Shown piece by piece: positions 11,090-23,412 of a stretch of DNA of 64,000 bases. The notes beneath the pieces are model-generated. The model did not search any database. It saw nothing but the letters and a program-made list of their open reading frames with translations, and had not been told where the DNA came from. Origin of the DNA: Osmia lignaria lignaria (Eukaryota > Arthropoda > Insecta > Hymenoptera > Megachilidae). Position numbers and translations under genes: made by a program. Positions within the stretch are counted from its first letter, which is position 1. Each line of letters starts with the position of its first letter. The stretch lies in contig NW_027478162.1 of NCBI RefSeq assembly GCF_051020975.1, positions 19,902,001 through 19,966,000 on the forward strand, read 5' to 3'.

Positions 11090-14050
11090 CGGAAACGAAG
11101 CGAGCTATGGCAAAATGTTAAGAGACCTTTTTTGTAGAGAATTAAGTTTCCTACTTTTTATGTTCTATGATATTTTTTGATCAGAAGCGTAGTTGTCGAG
11201 ATATATCGAGATATTTAAAAGTTCCGAAGCCGCACCAACATAATAGAGATACAGAAACACCGTGGCCCCTTTCTTTGAGATAACTCTGCACTAGTGCGAG
11301 CCGCAAATGCCACTTCCAGCTTAGCTGTGCAGAAGAAGAACAACAAGAAGAAGAAATATCTCGAAATATGTCCGTCAGGCCCCTTCCCTTGAGATAAATA
11401 TGCAAATATCTCGGAAACGAAGCGAGCTATGGCAAAATGTTAAGAGACCTTTTTTGTAGAGAATTAAGTTTCCTACTTTTTATGTTCTATGACATTTTTT
11501 GATCAGATGCGTAGTTCTCGAGATATATCAAGATATTTAAAAGTTCCGAAGCCGCACCAACATAATAGAGATACAGAAACACCGTGGCCCCTTTCTTTGA
11601 GATAACTCTGCACTATTGCCAGCTGCAAATGCCACTTCCAGCTTAGCTGTGCAGAGGAAGAACAACAAGAAAAAGAAGTATCTCGAAATATGTCCGTCAG
11701 GCCCGTTCCTTTGAGCTGAATCTGCAAATATCTCGGAAACGAAGCGAGCTATGGCAAAATGTTAAGAGACGTTTTTTGTAGAGAATTATGTTTCCTACAA
11801 TTTATGTTCTATGATATTTTTCGATCAGAAGCGTAGTTTTCGAGATATATCGAGATATTTAAAAGTTCCGAAGCCGCACCAACATAATAGAGATACAGAA
11901 ACACCGTGGCCCCTTTCTTTGAGATAACTCTGCACTAGTGCGAGCCGCAAATGCCGCTTCCAGCTTAGCTGTGCAGAAGAAGAACAACAAGAAGAAGAAA
12001 TATCTCGAAATATGTCCGACAGGCCCCTTCCCTTGAGATAAATCTGCAAATATCTCGGAAACGAAGCGAGCTATGGCGAAATGTTAAGAGACCTTTTTTG
12101 TAGAGAATTAAGTTTCCTACTTTTTATCTTCTATGATATTTTTTGGTCAGATGCGTAGTTCTCGAGATATATCAAGATATTTAAAAGTGCCGAAGCCGCA
12201 CCAACATAATACAGATACAGAAACACCGTGGCCCCTTTCTTTGAGATAACTCTGCACTAGTGCGAGCCGCAAATGCCACTTCCAGCTTAGCTGTGCAGAA
12301 GAAGAACAACAAGAAGAAGAAATATCTCGAAATATGTCCGTCAGGCCCCTTCCCTTGAGACAAATCTGCAAATATCTCGGAAACGAAGCGAGCTATGGCA
12401 AAATGTTAAGAGACCTTTTTTGTAGAGAATTAAGTTTCCTACTTTTTATGTTCTATGATATTTTTTGATCAGATGCGTAGTTCTCGAGATATATCAAGAT
12501 ATTTAAAAGTTCCGAAGCCGCACCAACATAATACAGATACAGAAACACCGTGGCCCCTTTCTTTGAGATAACTCTGCACTAGTGCGAGCCGCAAATGCCA
12601 CTTCCAGCTTAGCTGTGCAGAAGAAGAACAACAAGAAGAAGAAATATCTCGAAATATGTCCGTCAGGCCCCTTCCCTTGAGATAAATATGCAAATATCTC
12701 GGAAACGAAGCGAGCTATGGCAAAATGTTGAGAGACCTTTTTTGTAGAGAATTAAGTTTCCTACTTTTTATCTTCTATGATATTTTTTGATCAGATGCGT
12801 AGTTCTCGAGATATATCAAGATATTTAAAAGTTCCGAAGACGCACCAACATAATAGAGATACAGAAACACCGTGGCCCCTTTCTTTGAGATAACTCTGCA
12901 CTATTGCGAGCTGGAAATGCCACTTCCAGTTTAGCTGTGCAGAAGAAGAACAACAAGAAGAAGAAATATCTCGAAATATGTCCGTTAGGCCCCTTCCCTT
13001 GAGATAAATCTGCAAATATCTCGGAAACGAAGCGAGCTATGGCAAAATGTTAAGAGACCTTTTTTGTAGAGAATTAAGTTTCCTACTTTTTATGTTCTAT
13101 GATATTTTTTGATCAGAAGCGTAGTTGTCGAGATATATCGAGATATTTAAAAGTTCCGAAGCCGCACCAACATAATAGAGATACAGAAACACCGTGGCCC
13201 CTTTCTTTGAGATAACTCTGCACTAGTGCGAGCCGCAAATGCCACTTCCAGCTTAGCTGTGCAGAAGAAGAACAACAAGAAGAAGAAATATCTCGAAATA
13301 TGTCCGTCAGGCCCCTTCCCTTGAGATAAATATGCAAATATCTCGGAAACGAAGCGAGCTATGGCAAAATGTTAAGAGACCTTTTTTGTAGAGAATTAAG
13401 TTTCCTACTTTTTATGTTCTATGACATTTTTTGATCAGATGCGTAGTTCTCGAGATATATCAAGATATTTAAAAGTTCCGAAGCCGCACCAACATAATAG
13501 AGATACAGAAACACCGTGGCCCCTTTCTTTGAGATAACTCTGCACTATTGCCAGCTGCAAATGCCAGTTCCAGCTTAGCTGTGCAGAGGAAGAACAACAA
13601 GAAAAAGAAGTATCTCGAAATATGTCCGTCAGGCCCGTTCCTTTGAGCTGAATCTGCAAATATCTCGGAAACGAAGCGAGCTATGGCAAAATGTTAAGAG
13701 ACGTTTTTTGTAGAGAATTATGTTTCCTACAATTTATGTTCTATGATATTTTTCGATCAGAAGCGTAGTTTTCGAGATATATCGAGATATTTAAAAGTTC
13801 CGAAGCCGCACCAACATAATAGAGATACAGAAACACCGTGGCCCCTTTCTTTGAGATAACTCTGCACTAGTGCGAGCCGCAAATGCCACTTCCAGCTTAG
13901 CTGTGCAGAAGAAGAACAACAAGAAGAAGAAATATCTCGAAATATGTCCGACAGGCCCCTTCCCTTGAGATAAATCTGCAAATATCTCGGAAACGAAGCG
14001 AGCTATGGCGAAATGTTAAGAGACCTTTTTTGTAGAGAATTAAGTTTCCT
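11090..14050 (+). repeat. Block repeated at 6 monomers (1,932 bp)
   Basis: About 11,090-12,120 matches 13,022-14,050. Shared marks are GTAGTTGTCGAG (11,191 and 13,123), TTGCCAGCTGC (11,617 and 13,549), AAGAAAAAGAAGTATC, TTTTTCGATCAG and TATGGCGAAATG. The match ends near 12,118/14,050, where one copy reads TATCTTCTATG and the other TATGTTCTATG. The monomers between (12,145-13,110) are unrelated in their private variants, so this is a remnant or an early-stage higher-order unit. Confidence 0.85.
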
Positions 14051-15042
14051 ACTTTTTATGTTCTATGATATTTTTTGATCAGAAGCGTAGTTTTCGAGAT
14101 ATATCGAGATATTTAAAAGTGCCGAAGCCGCACCAACATAATACAGATACAGAAACACCGTGGCCCCTTTCTTTGAGATAACTCTGCACTATTGCGAGCT
14201 GCAAATGCCACTTCCAGCTTACCTGTGCAGAAGAAGAACAACAAGAAGAAGAAATATCTCGAAATATGTCCGTCAGGCCCCTTCCCTTGAGATAAATCTG
14301 CAAATATCTCGGAAACGAAGCGAGCTATGGCAAAATGTTTAGAGACCTTTCTTGTAGAGAATTAAGTTTCCTACTTTTTATGTAGTATGATATTTTTTGA
14401 TCAGATGCGTAGTTCTCGAGATATATCAAGATATTTAAAAGTTCCGAAGCTGCACCAACATAATAGAGGTACAGAAACACCGTGGCCTCTTTCTTTGAGA
14501 TAACTCTGCACTATTGCGAGCTGCAAATGCCGCTTCGAGCTTAGCTGTGCAGAAGAAGAACAACAAGAAGAAGAAATATCTCGAAATATGTCCGCCAGAC
14601 CCCTTCCCTTGAGATGAATCTGCAAATATCTCGGAAACGAAGCGAGCTATGGCAAAATGTTAAGAAACCTTTTTTGTAGAGAATAATGTTTCCTACAATT
14701 TACGCTCTATGATATTTTTTGATCAGAAGCGTAGTTTTCGAGATATATCGAGATATTTAAAAGTTCCGAAGCCGCACCAACATAATAGAGATACAGAAAC
14801 ACGGTGGCCCCTTTCTTTGAGATAACTCTGCACTAGTGCGAGCCGCGAATGCCACTTCCAGCTTAGCTGTGCAGAAGAAGAACAACAAGAAGAAGAAATA
14901 TCTCGAAATATGTCCGTCAGGCCCCTTCCCTTGAGATAAATATGCAAATATCTCGGAAACGAAGCGAGCTATGGCAAAACGTTAAGAGACCTTTTTTGTA
15001 GAGAATTAAGTTTCCTACTTCTTATGTTCTATGACATTTTTT

Positions 15043-15364
15043 GATCAGATGCGTAGTTCTCGAGCTTTATCAAGATATTTAAAAGTTCAGAAGCTGCACC
15101 AACATAATAGAGGTACAGAATCACCGTGGCCTCTTTCTTTGAGATAACTCTGCACTATTGCGAGCTGCAAATGCCACTTCGAGCTTAGCTGTGCAGAAGA
15201 AGAACAACAAGAAGAAGAAATATCTCGAAATATGTCCGTCAGGCCCCTTCCCTTGAGATAAATCTGCAAATATCTCGGAAACGAAGCGAGCTATGGCAAA
15301 ATGTTAAGAGACCTTTTTTGTAGAGAATTAAGTTTCCTGCTTTTTATGTTCGATGATATTTTTT
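15043..15364 (+). repeat. Outlier monomer with a damaged front segment
   Basis: This monomer reads CGAGCTTTATC at 15,061 where others read CGAGATATATC, so the first 10-bp box is altered at two positions. It also has TTCAG for TTCCG at 15,089, making a minus-strand TGA, and AATCACCG near 15,120. Otherwise it belongs to the group with CTGCACC, GAGGTAC, GGCCTCTTTC and CTTCGAGC. Confidence 0.75.
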
Positions 15365-15686
15365 GATCAGATGCGTAGTTCTCGAGATATATCAAGATAT
15401 TTAAAAGTTCCGAAGCTGCACCAACATAATAGAGGTACAGAAACAACGTGGCCTCTTTCTTTGAGATAACTCTGCACTATTGCGAGCTGCAAATGCCACT
15501 TCGAGCTTAGCTGTGCAGAAGAAGAACAACAAGAAGAAGAAATATCTCGAAATATGTCCGTCAGGCCCCTTCCCTTGAGATAAATCTGCAAATATCTCGG
15601 AAACGAAGAGAGCTATGGCAAAATGTTAAGAGACCTTTTTTGTAGAGAATTAAGTTTCCTACTTTTCATGTTCTGTGATATTTTTT

Positions 15687-16520
15687 GATCAGATGCGTAG
15701 TTCTCGAGATATATCAAGATATTTAAAAGTTCCGAAGCCGCACCAACATAATAGAGATACAGAAACACCGTGGCCCCTTTCTTTGAGATAACTCTGCACT
15801 AGTGCGAGCCGCAAATGCCACTTCCAGCTTAGCTGTGCAGAAGAAGAACAACAAGAAGAAGAAATATTTCGAAATATGTCCGTCAGGCCCCTTCCCTTGA
15901 GATAAATATGCAAATATCTCGGAAACGAAGCGAGCTATGGCAAAATGTTAAGAGACCTTTTTTGTACAGAATTAAGTTTCCTACTTTTTATCTTCTATGA
16001 TATTTTTTGATCAGATGCGTAGTTCTCGAGATATATCAAGATATTTAAAAGTTCCGAAGCCGCACCAACATAATAGAGATACAGAAACACCGTGGCCCCT
16101 CTCTTTGAGATAACTCTGCACTATTGCGAGCTGCAAATGCCACTTCCAGCTTAGCTGTGCAGAAGAAGAACAACAAGAAGAAGAAATATCTCGAAATATG
16201 TCCGTCAGACCCCTTCCCTTGAGATGAATCTGCAAATATCTCGGAAACGAAGCGAGCTATGGCAAAATGTTAAGAGACGTTTTTTGTAGAGAATTATGTT
16301 TCCTACAATTTATGTTCTATGATATTTTTCGATCAGAAGCGTAGTTTTCAAGATATATCGAGATATTTAAAAGTTCCGAAGCCGCACCAACATAATAGAG
16401 ATACAGAAACACTGTGGCCCCTTTCTTTGAGATAACTCTGCACTAGGGCGAGCCGCAAATGCCACTTCCAGCTTAGCTGTGCAGAAGAAGAACAACAAGA
16501 AGAAGAAATATCTCGAAATA
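15687..16520 (+). repeat. Three-copy block, copy 1
   Basis: This block shares TATTTCGAAATATG, TTTTGTACAGAATTAAG, CAGACCCCTTCCCTTGAGAT followed by GAATC, TTTTTCGATCAG, TTTTCAAGATATATC and CACTAGGGCG with two later blocks, 9 and 13 monomers downstream. The upstream TTTTCATGTTCTGTGATATT at 15,664 is shared with copy 3 but not copy 2. Confidence 0.85.
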
Positions 16521-18257
16521 TGTCCGTCAGGCCCCTTCCCTTGAGATGAATCTGCAAATATCTCGGAAACGAAGCGAGCTATGGCAAAATGTTAAGAGAC
16601 CTTTTTTGTAGAGAATAATGTTTCCTACAATTTACGCTCTATGATATTTTTTGATCAGAAGCGTACTTTTCGAGATATATCGAGATATTTAAAAGTTCCG
16701 AAGCCGCACCAACATAATAGAGATACAGAAACACCGTGGCCCCTTTCTTTGAGATAACTCTGCACTATTGCGACCTGCAAATGCCACTTCCAGCTCAGCT
16801 GTGCAGAAGAAGAACAACAAGAAGAAGAAATATCTCGAAATATGTCCGTCAGGCCCCTTCCCTTGAGATAAATATGCAAATATCTCGGAAACGAAGCGAG
16901 CTATGGCAAAATGTTAAGAGACCTTTTTTGTAGAGAATTAAGTTTCCTGCTTTTTATGTTCTATGATATTTTTTGATCAGATGCGTAGTTCTCGAGATAT
17001 ATCAAGATATTTAAAAGTTCCGAAGCCGCACCAACATAATAGAGATACAGAAACACCGTGGCCCCTCTCTTTGAGATAACTCTGCACTATTGCGAGCTGC
17101 AAATGCCACTTCCAGCTTAGCTGTGCAGAAGAAGAACAACAAGAAGAAGAAATATCTCGAAATATGTCCGTCAGGCCAGTTCCTTTGAGCTGAATCTGCA
17201 AATATCTCGGAAACGAAGCGAGCTATGGCAAAATGTTAAGAGACGTTTTTTGTAGAGAATTATGTTTCCTACAATTTATGTTCTATGATATTTTTCGATC
17301 AGAAGCGTAGTTTTCAAGATATATCGAGATATTTAAAAGTTCCGAAGCCGCACCAACATAATAGAGATACAGAAACACTGTGGCCCCTTTCTTTGAGATA
17401 ACTCTGCACTAGGGCGAGCCGCAAATGCCACTTCCAGCTTAGCTGTGCAGAAGAAGAACAACAAGAAGAAGAAATATCTCGAAATATGTCCGTCAGGCCC
17501 CTTCCCTTGAGATGAATCTGCAAATATCTCGGAAACGAAGCGAGCTATGGCAAAATGTTAAGAGACCTTTTTTGTAGAGAATAATGTTTCCTACAATTTA
17601 CGCTCTATGATATTTTTTGATCAGAAGCGTACTTTTCGAGATATATCGAGATATTTAAAAGTTCCGAAGCCGCACCAACATAATAGAGATACAGAAACAC
17701 CGTGGCCCCTTTCTTTGAGATAACTCTGCACTATTGCGACCTGCAAATGCCACTTCCAGCTCAGCTGTGCAGAAGAAGAACAACAAGAAGAAGAAATATC
17801 TCGAAATATGTCCGTCAGGCCCCTTCCCTTGAGATAAATATGCAAATATCTCGGAAACGAAGCGAGCTATGGCAAAATGTTAAGAGACCTTTTTTGTAGA
17901 GAATTAAGTTTCCTGCTTTTTATGTTCTATGATATTTTTTGATCAGATGCGTAGTTCTCGAGATATATCAAGATATTTAAAAGTTCCGAAGCCGCACCAA
18001 CATAATAGAGATACAGAAACACCGTGGCCCCTCTCTTTGAGATAACTCTGCACTATTGCGAGCTGCAAATGCCACTTCCAGCTTAGCTGTGCAGAAGAAG
18101 AACAACAAGAAGAAGAAATATCTCGAAATATGTCCGTCAGGCCAGTTCCTTTGAGCTGAATCTGCAAATATCTCGGAAACGAAGCGAGCTATGGCAAAAT
18201 GTTAAGAGACGTTTTTTGTAGAGAATTATGTTTCCTACAATTTATGTTCTATGATAT
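16236..18257 (+). repeat. Tandem 3-mer higher-order repeat (966 bp, two copies and a bit)
   Basis: 16,236-17,291 and 17,202-18,257 read the same wherever I compared them. They share TTTTTCGATCAG, TTTCAAGATATATC, ACACTGTGG, CACTAGGGCG, GCGTACTTTTCGAG, GCGACCTGC with AGCTCAGCTG, and TCCTGCTTTTTATG. The match ends at 18,258, where TTTTTT replaces TTTTTC before GATCAG. Two adjacent units this alike suggest a recent duplication. An assembly duplication cannot be excluded from sequence alone. Confidence 0.88.
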
Positions 18258-18584
18258 TTTTTGATCAGAAGCGTAGTTTTCGAGATATATCGAGATACTT
18301 AAAAGTTCCGAAGCCGCACCAACATATTAGAGATACAGAAACACCGTGGCCCCTTTCTTTGAGATAACTGTGCACTAGTGCGAGCCGCAAATGCCACTTC
18401 CAGCTTAGCTGTGCAGAAGAAGAACAACAAGAAGAAGAAACTTCTCGAAATATGTCCGTCAGGCCCCTTCCCTTGAGATAAATCTGCAAATATCTCGGAA
18501 ACGAAGCGACCTATGGCAAAATGTTAAGAGAGCTTTTTTGTAGAGAATTATGTTTCCTACTTTTTATGTTCTATGATATTTTTT

Positions 18585-19418
18585 GATCAGACGCGTAGTT
18601 CTCGAGATATATCAAGATATTTAAAAGTTCCGAAGCCGCACCAACATAATAGAGATACAGAAACACCGTGGCCCCTTTCTTTGAGATAACTCTGCACTAG
18701 TGCGAGCCGCAAATGCCACTTCCAGCTTAGCTGTGCAGAAGAAGAACAACAAGAAGAAGAAATATTTCGAAATATGTCCGTCAGGCCCCTTCCCTTGAGA
18801 TAAATATGCAAATATCTCGGAAACGAAGCGAGCTATGGCAAAATGTTAAGAGACCTTTTTTGTACAGAATTAAGTTTCCTACTTTTTATCTTCTATGATA
18901 TTTTTTGATCAGATGCGTAGTTCTCGAGATATATCAAGATATTTAAAAGTTCCGAAGCCGCACCAACATAATAGAGATACAGAAACACCGTGGCCCCTCT
19001 CTTTGAGATAACTCTGCACTATTGCGAGCTGCAAATGCCACTTCCAGCTTAGCTGTGCAGAAGAAGAACAACAAGAAGAAGAAATATCTCGAAATATGTC
19101 CGTCAGACCCCTTCCCTTGAGATGAATCTGCAAATATCTCGGAAACGAAGCGAGCTATGGCAAAATGTTAAGAGACGTTTTTTGTAGAGAATTATGTTTC
19201 CTACAATTTATGTTCTATGATATTTTTCGATCAGAAGCGTAGTTTTCAAGATATATCGAGATATTTAAAAGTTCCGAAGCCGCACCAACATAATAGAGAT
19301 ACAGAAACACTGTGGCCCCTTTCTTTGAGATAACTCTGCACTAGGGCGAGCCGCAAATGCCACTTCCAGCTTAGCTGTGCAGAAGAAGAACAACAAGAAG
19401 AAGAAATATCTCGAAATA
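18585..19418 (+). repeat. Three-copy block, copy 2
   Basis: This copy carries the same marks as 15,687-16,520, from which it is offset by 2,898 bp (9 monomers). Its first monomer starts GATCAGACGCG, which the other two copies lack, so its left part comes from a different monomer lineage. Confidence 0.85.
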
Positions 19419-19872
19419 TGTCCGACAGGCCCCTTCCCTTGAGATAAATCTGCAAATATCTCGGAAACGAAGCGAGCTATGGCAAAATGTTGAGAGACCT
19501 TTTTTGTAGAGAATTAAGTTTCCTACTTTTTATGTTCTATGATATTTTTTGATCAGATGCGTAGTTCTCGATATATATCAAGATATTTAAAAGTTCCGAA
19601 GCTGCACCAACATAATAGAGGTACAGAAACACCGTGGCCTCTTTCTTTGAGATAACTCTGCACTATTGCGAGCTGCAAATGCCACTTCGAGCTTAGCTGT
19701 GCAGAAGAAGAACAACAAGAAGGAGAAATATCTCGAAATATGTCCGTCAGGCCCCTTCCCTTGAGATAAATCTGCAAATATCTCGGAAACGAAGAGAGCT
19801 GTGGCAAAATGTTAAGAGACCTTTTTTGTAGAGAATTAAGTTTCCTACTTTTCATGTTCTGTGATATTTTTT

Positions 19873-20706
19873 GATCAGATGCGTAGTTCTCGAGATATAT
19901 CAAGATATTTAAAAGTTCCGAAGCCGCACCAACATAATAGAGATACAGAAACACCGTGGCCCCTTTCTTTGAGATAACTCTGCACTAGTGCGAGCCGCAA
20001 ATGCCACTTCCAGCTTAGCTGTGCAGAAGAAGAACAACAAGAAGAAGAAATATTTCGAAATATGTCCGTCAGGCCCCTTCCCTTGAGATAAATATGCAAA
20101 TATCTCGGAAACGAAGCGAGCTATGGCAAAATGTTAAGAGACCTTTTTTGTACAGAATTAAGTTTCCTACTTTTTATCTTCTATGATATTTTTTGATCAG
20201 ATGCGTAGTTCTCGAGATATATCAAGATATTTAAAAGTTCCGAAGCCGCACCAACATAATAGAGATACAGAAACACCGTGGCCCCTCTCTTTGAGATAAC
20301 TCTGCACTATTGCGAGCTGCAAATGCCACTTCCAGCTTAGCTGTGCAGAAGAAGAACAACAAGAAGAAGAAATATCTCGAAATATGTCCGTCAGACCCCT
20401 TCCCTTGAGATGAATCTGCAAATATCTCGGAAACGAAGCGAGCTATGGCAAAATGTTAAGAGACATTTTTTGTAGAGAATTATGTTTCCTACAATTTATG
20501 TTCTATGATATTTTTCGATCAGAAGCGTAGTTTTCAAGATATATCCAGATATTTAAAAGTTCCGAAGCCGCACCAACATAATAGAGATACAGAAACACCG
20601 TGGCCCCTTTCTTTGAGATAACTCTGCACTAGGGCGAGCCGCAAATGCCACTTCCAGCTTAGCTGTGCAGAAGAAGAACAACAAGAAGAAGAAATATCTC
20701 GAAATA
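19873..20706 (+). repeat. Three-copy block, copy 3
   Basis: This copy is offset by 1,288 bp (4 monomers) from copy 2. It shares the CCGACAGG variant at its right end with copy 2, while copy 1 has CCGTCAGG there. Private changes include GAGACATTTTTTG and ATATCCAGATATTT near 20,461-20,550. Confidence 0.85.
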
Positions 20707-22770
20707 TGTCCGACAGGCCCCTTCCCTTGAGATAAATCTGCAAATATCTCGGAAACGGAGCGAGCTATGGCGAAATGTTAAGAGACCTTTTTTGTAGAGA
20801 ATTAAGTTTCCTACTTTTTATCTTCTATGATATTTTTTGATCAGATGCGTAGTTCTCGAGATATATCAAGATATTTAAAAGTGCCGAAGCCGCACCAACA
20901 TAATACAGATACAGAAACACCGTGGCCCCTTTCTTTGAGATAACTCTGCACTAAAGCGAGCCGCAAATGCCACTTCCAGCTTAGCTGTGCAGAAGAAGAA
21001 CAACAAGAAGAAGAAATATCTCGAAATATGTCCGTCAGGCCCCTTCCCTTGAGATAAATCTGCAAATATCTCGGAAACGAAGCGAGCTATGGCAAAATGT
21101 TGAGAGACCTTTTTTGTAGAGAATTAAGTTTCCTACTTTTTATGTTCTATGATATTTTTTGATCAGATGCGTAGTTCTCGAGATATATCAAGATATTTAA
21201 AAGTTCCGAAGCCGCACCAACATAACACAGATACAGAAACACCGTGGCCCCTTTCTTTGAGATAACTCTGCACTAGTGCGAGCCGCAAATGCCACTTCCA
21301 GCTTAGCTGTGCAGAAGAAGAACAACAAGAAGAAGAAATATCTCGAAATATGTCCGTCAGGCCCCTTCCCTTGAGATAAATCTGCAAATATCTCGGAAAC
21401 GAAGCTAGGTATGGCAAAATGTTAAGAGACCTTTTTTGTAGAGAATTAAGTTTCCTACTTTTTATGTTCTATGATATTTTTTGATCAGATGCGTAGTTCT
21501 CGAGATATATCAAGATATTTAAAAGTTCCGAAACCGCACCAACATAATAGAGATACAGAAACACCGTGGCTCCTTTCTTTGAGATAACTCTGCACTATTG
21601 CGAGCTGGAAATGCCACTTCCAGTTTAGCTGTGCAGAAGAAGAACAACAAGAAGAAGAAATATCTCGAAATATGTCCGTTAGGCCCCTTCCCTTGAGATA
21701 AATCTGCAAATATCTCGGAAACGAAGCGAGCTATGGCAAAATGTTTAGAGACCTTTCTTGTAGAGAATTAAGTTTCCTACTTTTTACGTAGTATGATATT
21801 TTTTGATCAGATGCGTAGTTCTCGAGATATATCAAGATATTTAAAAGTTCCGAAGCTGCACCAACATAATAGAGGTACAGAAACACCGTGGCCTCTTTCT
21901 TTGAGATAACTCTGCACTATTGCGAGCTGCAAATGCCGCTTCGAGCTTAGCTGTGCAGAAGAAGAACAACAAGAAGAAGAAATATCTCGAAATATGTCCG
22001 TCAGACCCCTTCCCTTGAGATGAATCTGCAAATATCTCGGAAACGAAGCGAGCTATGGCAAAATGTTAAGAGACCTTTTTTGTAGAGAATAATGTTTCCT
22101 ACAATTTACGCTCTATGATATTTTTTGATCAGAAGCGTAGTTTTCGAGATATATCGAGATATTTAAAAGTTCCGAAGCCGCACCAACATAATAGAGATAC
22201 AGAAACACCGTGGCCCCTTTCTTTGAGATAACTCTGCACTATTGCGACCTGCAAATGCCACTTCCAGCTCAGCTGTGCAGAAGAAGAACAACAAGAAGAA
22301 GAAATATCTCGAAATATGTCCGTCAGGCCCCTTCCCTTGAGATAAATCTGCAAATATCTCGGAAACGAAGCGAGCTATGGCAAAATGTTAAGAGACCTTT
22401 TTTGTAGAGAATTAAGTTTCCTACTTTTTGTGTTCTATGATATTTTTTGATCAGAAGCGTAGTTTTCGAGATATATCGAGATATTTAAAAGTTCCGAAGC
22501 CGCACCAACATAATAGAGATACAGAAACACGGTGGCCCCTTTCTTTGAGATAACTCTGCACTAGTGCGAGCCGCAAATGCCACTTCCAGCTTAGCTGTGC
22601 AGAAGAAGAACAACAAGAAGAAGAAATATCTCGAAATATGTCCGTCAGGCCCCTTCCCTTGAGATAAATATGCAAATATCTCGGAAACGAAGCGAGCTAT
22701 GGCAAAATGTTAAGAGACCTTTTTTGTAGAGAATTAAGTTTCCTACTTTTTATGTTCTATGATATTTTTT

Positions 22771-23090
22771 GATCAGAAGCGAAGTTTTCGAGATATATCG
22801 AGATATTTAAAAGTTCCGAAGCCGCACCAACATAATAGAGATACAGAAACACCGTGGCCCCTTTCTTTGAGATAACTCTGCACTATTGCGACCTGCAAAT
22901 GCCACTTCCAGCTCAGCTGTGCAGAAGAAGAACAACAAGAAGAAGAAATATCTCGAAATATGTCCGTCAGGCCCCTTCCCTTGAGATAAATCTGCAAATA
23001 TCTCGGAAACGAAGCGAGCTATGGCAAAATGTTGAGACCTTTTTTGTAGAGAATTAAGTTTCCTACTTTTTGTATTCTATGATATTTTTT
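22771..23090 (+). repeat. 320-bp monomer (2-bp deletion near 23,033)
   Basis: The consensus GTTAAGAGACC reads GTTGAGACC here, so two bases are missing at monomer positions about 264-266. This shifts the phase of all later monomers by 2 bp. The sister copy at 26,311, which shares the GCGAAGTTTTCGAG front and the TTTTTGTATTCTATG tail, keeps full length. The deletion therefore probably followed the copying. Confidence 0.93.
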
Positions 23091-23412
23091 GATCAGATGC
23101 GTAGTTCTCGAGATATATCAAGATATTTAAAAGTTCCGAAGCCGCACCAACATAATAGAGATACAGAAACACCGTGGCCCCTTTCTTTGAGATAACTCTG
23201 CACTATTGCGAGCTGGAAATGCCACTTCCAGTTTAGCTGTGCAGAAGAAGAACAACAAGAAGAAGAAATATCTCGAAATATGTCCGTCAGGCCCCTTCCC
23301 TTGAGATAAATATGCAAATATCTCGGAAACGAAGCGAGCTATGGCAAAATGTTAAGAGACCTTTTTTGTAGAGAATTAAGTTTCCTACTTTTTATGTTCT
23401 ATGACATTTTTT

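Noticed and set aside
19553..19954. A longer 133-codon minus-strand frame across two monomers
   Set aside because: It exists because A to G at 19,801 removes the usual TAG, letting the frame run through the monomer boundary. It is a chance extension of the recurrent frame.
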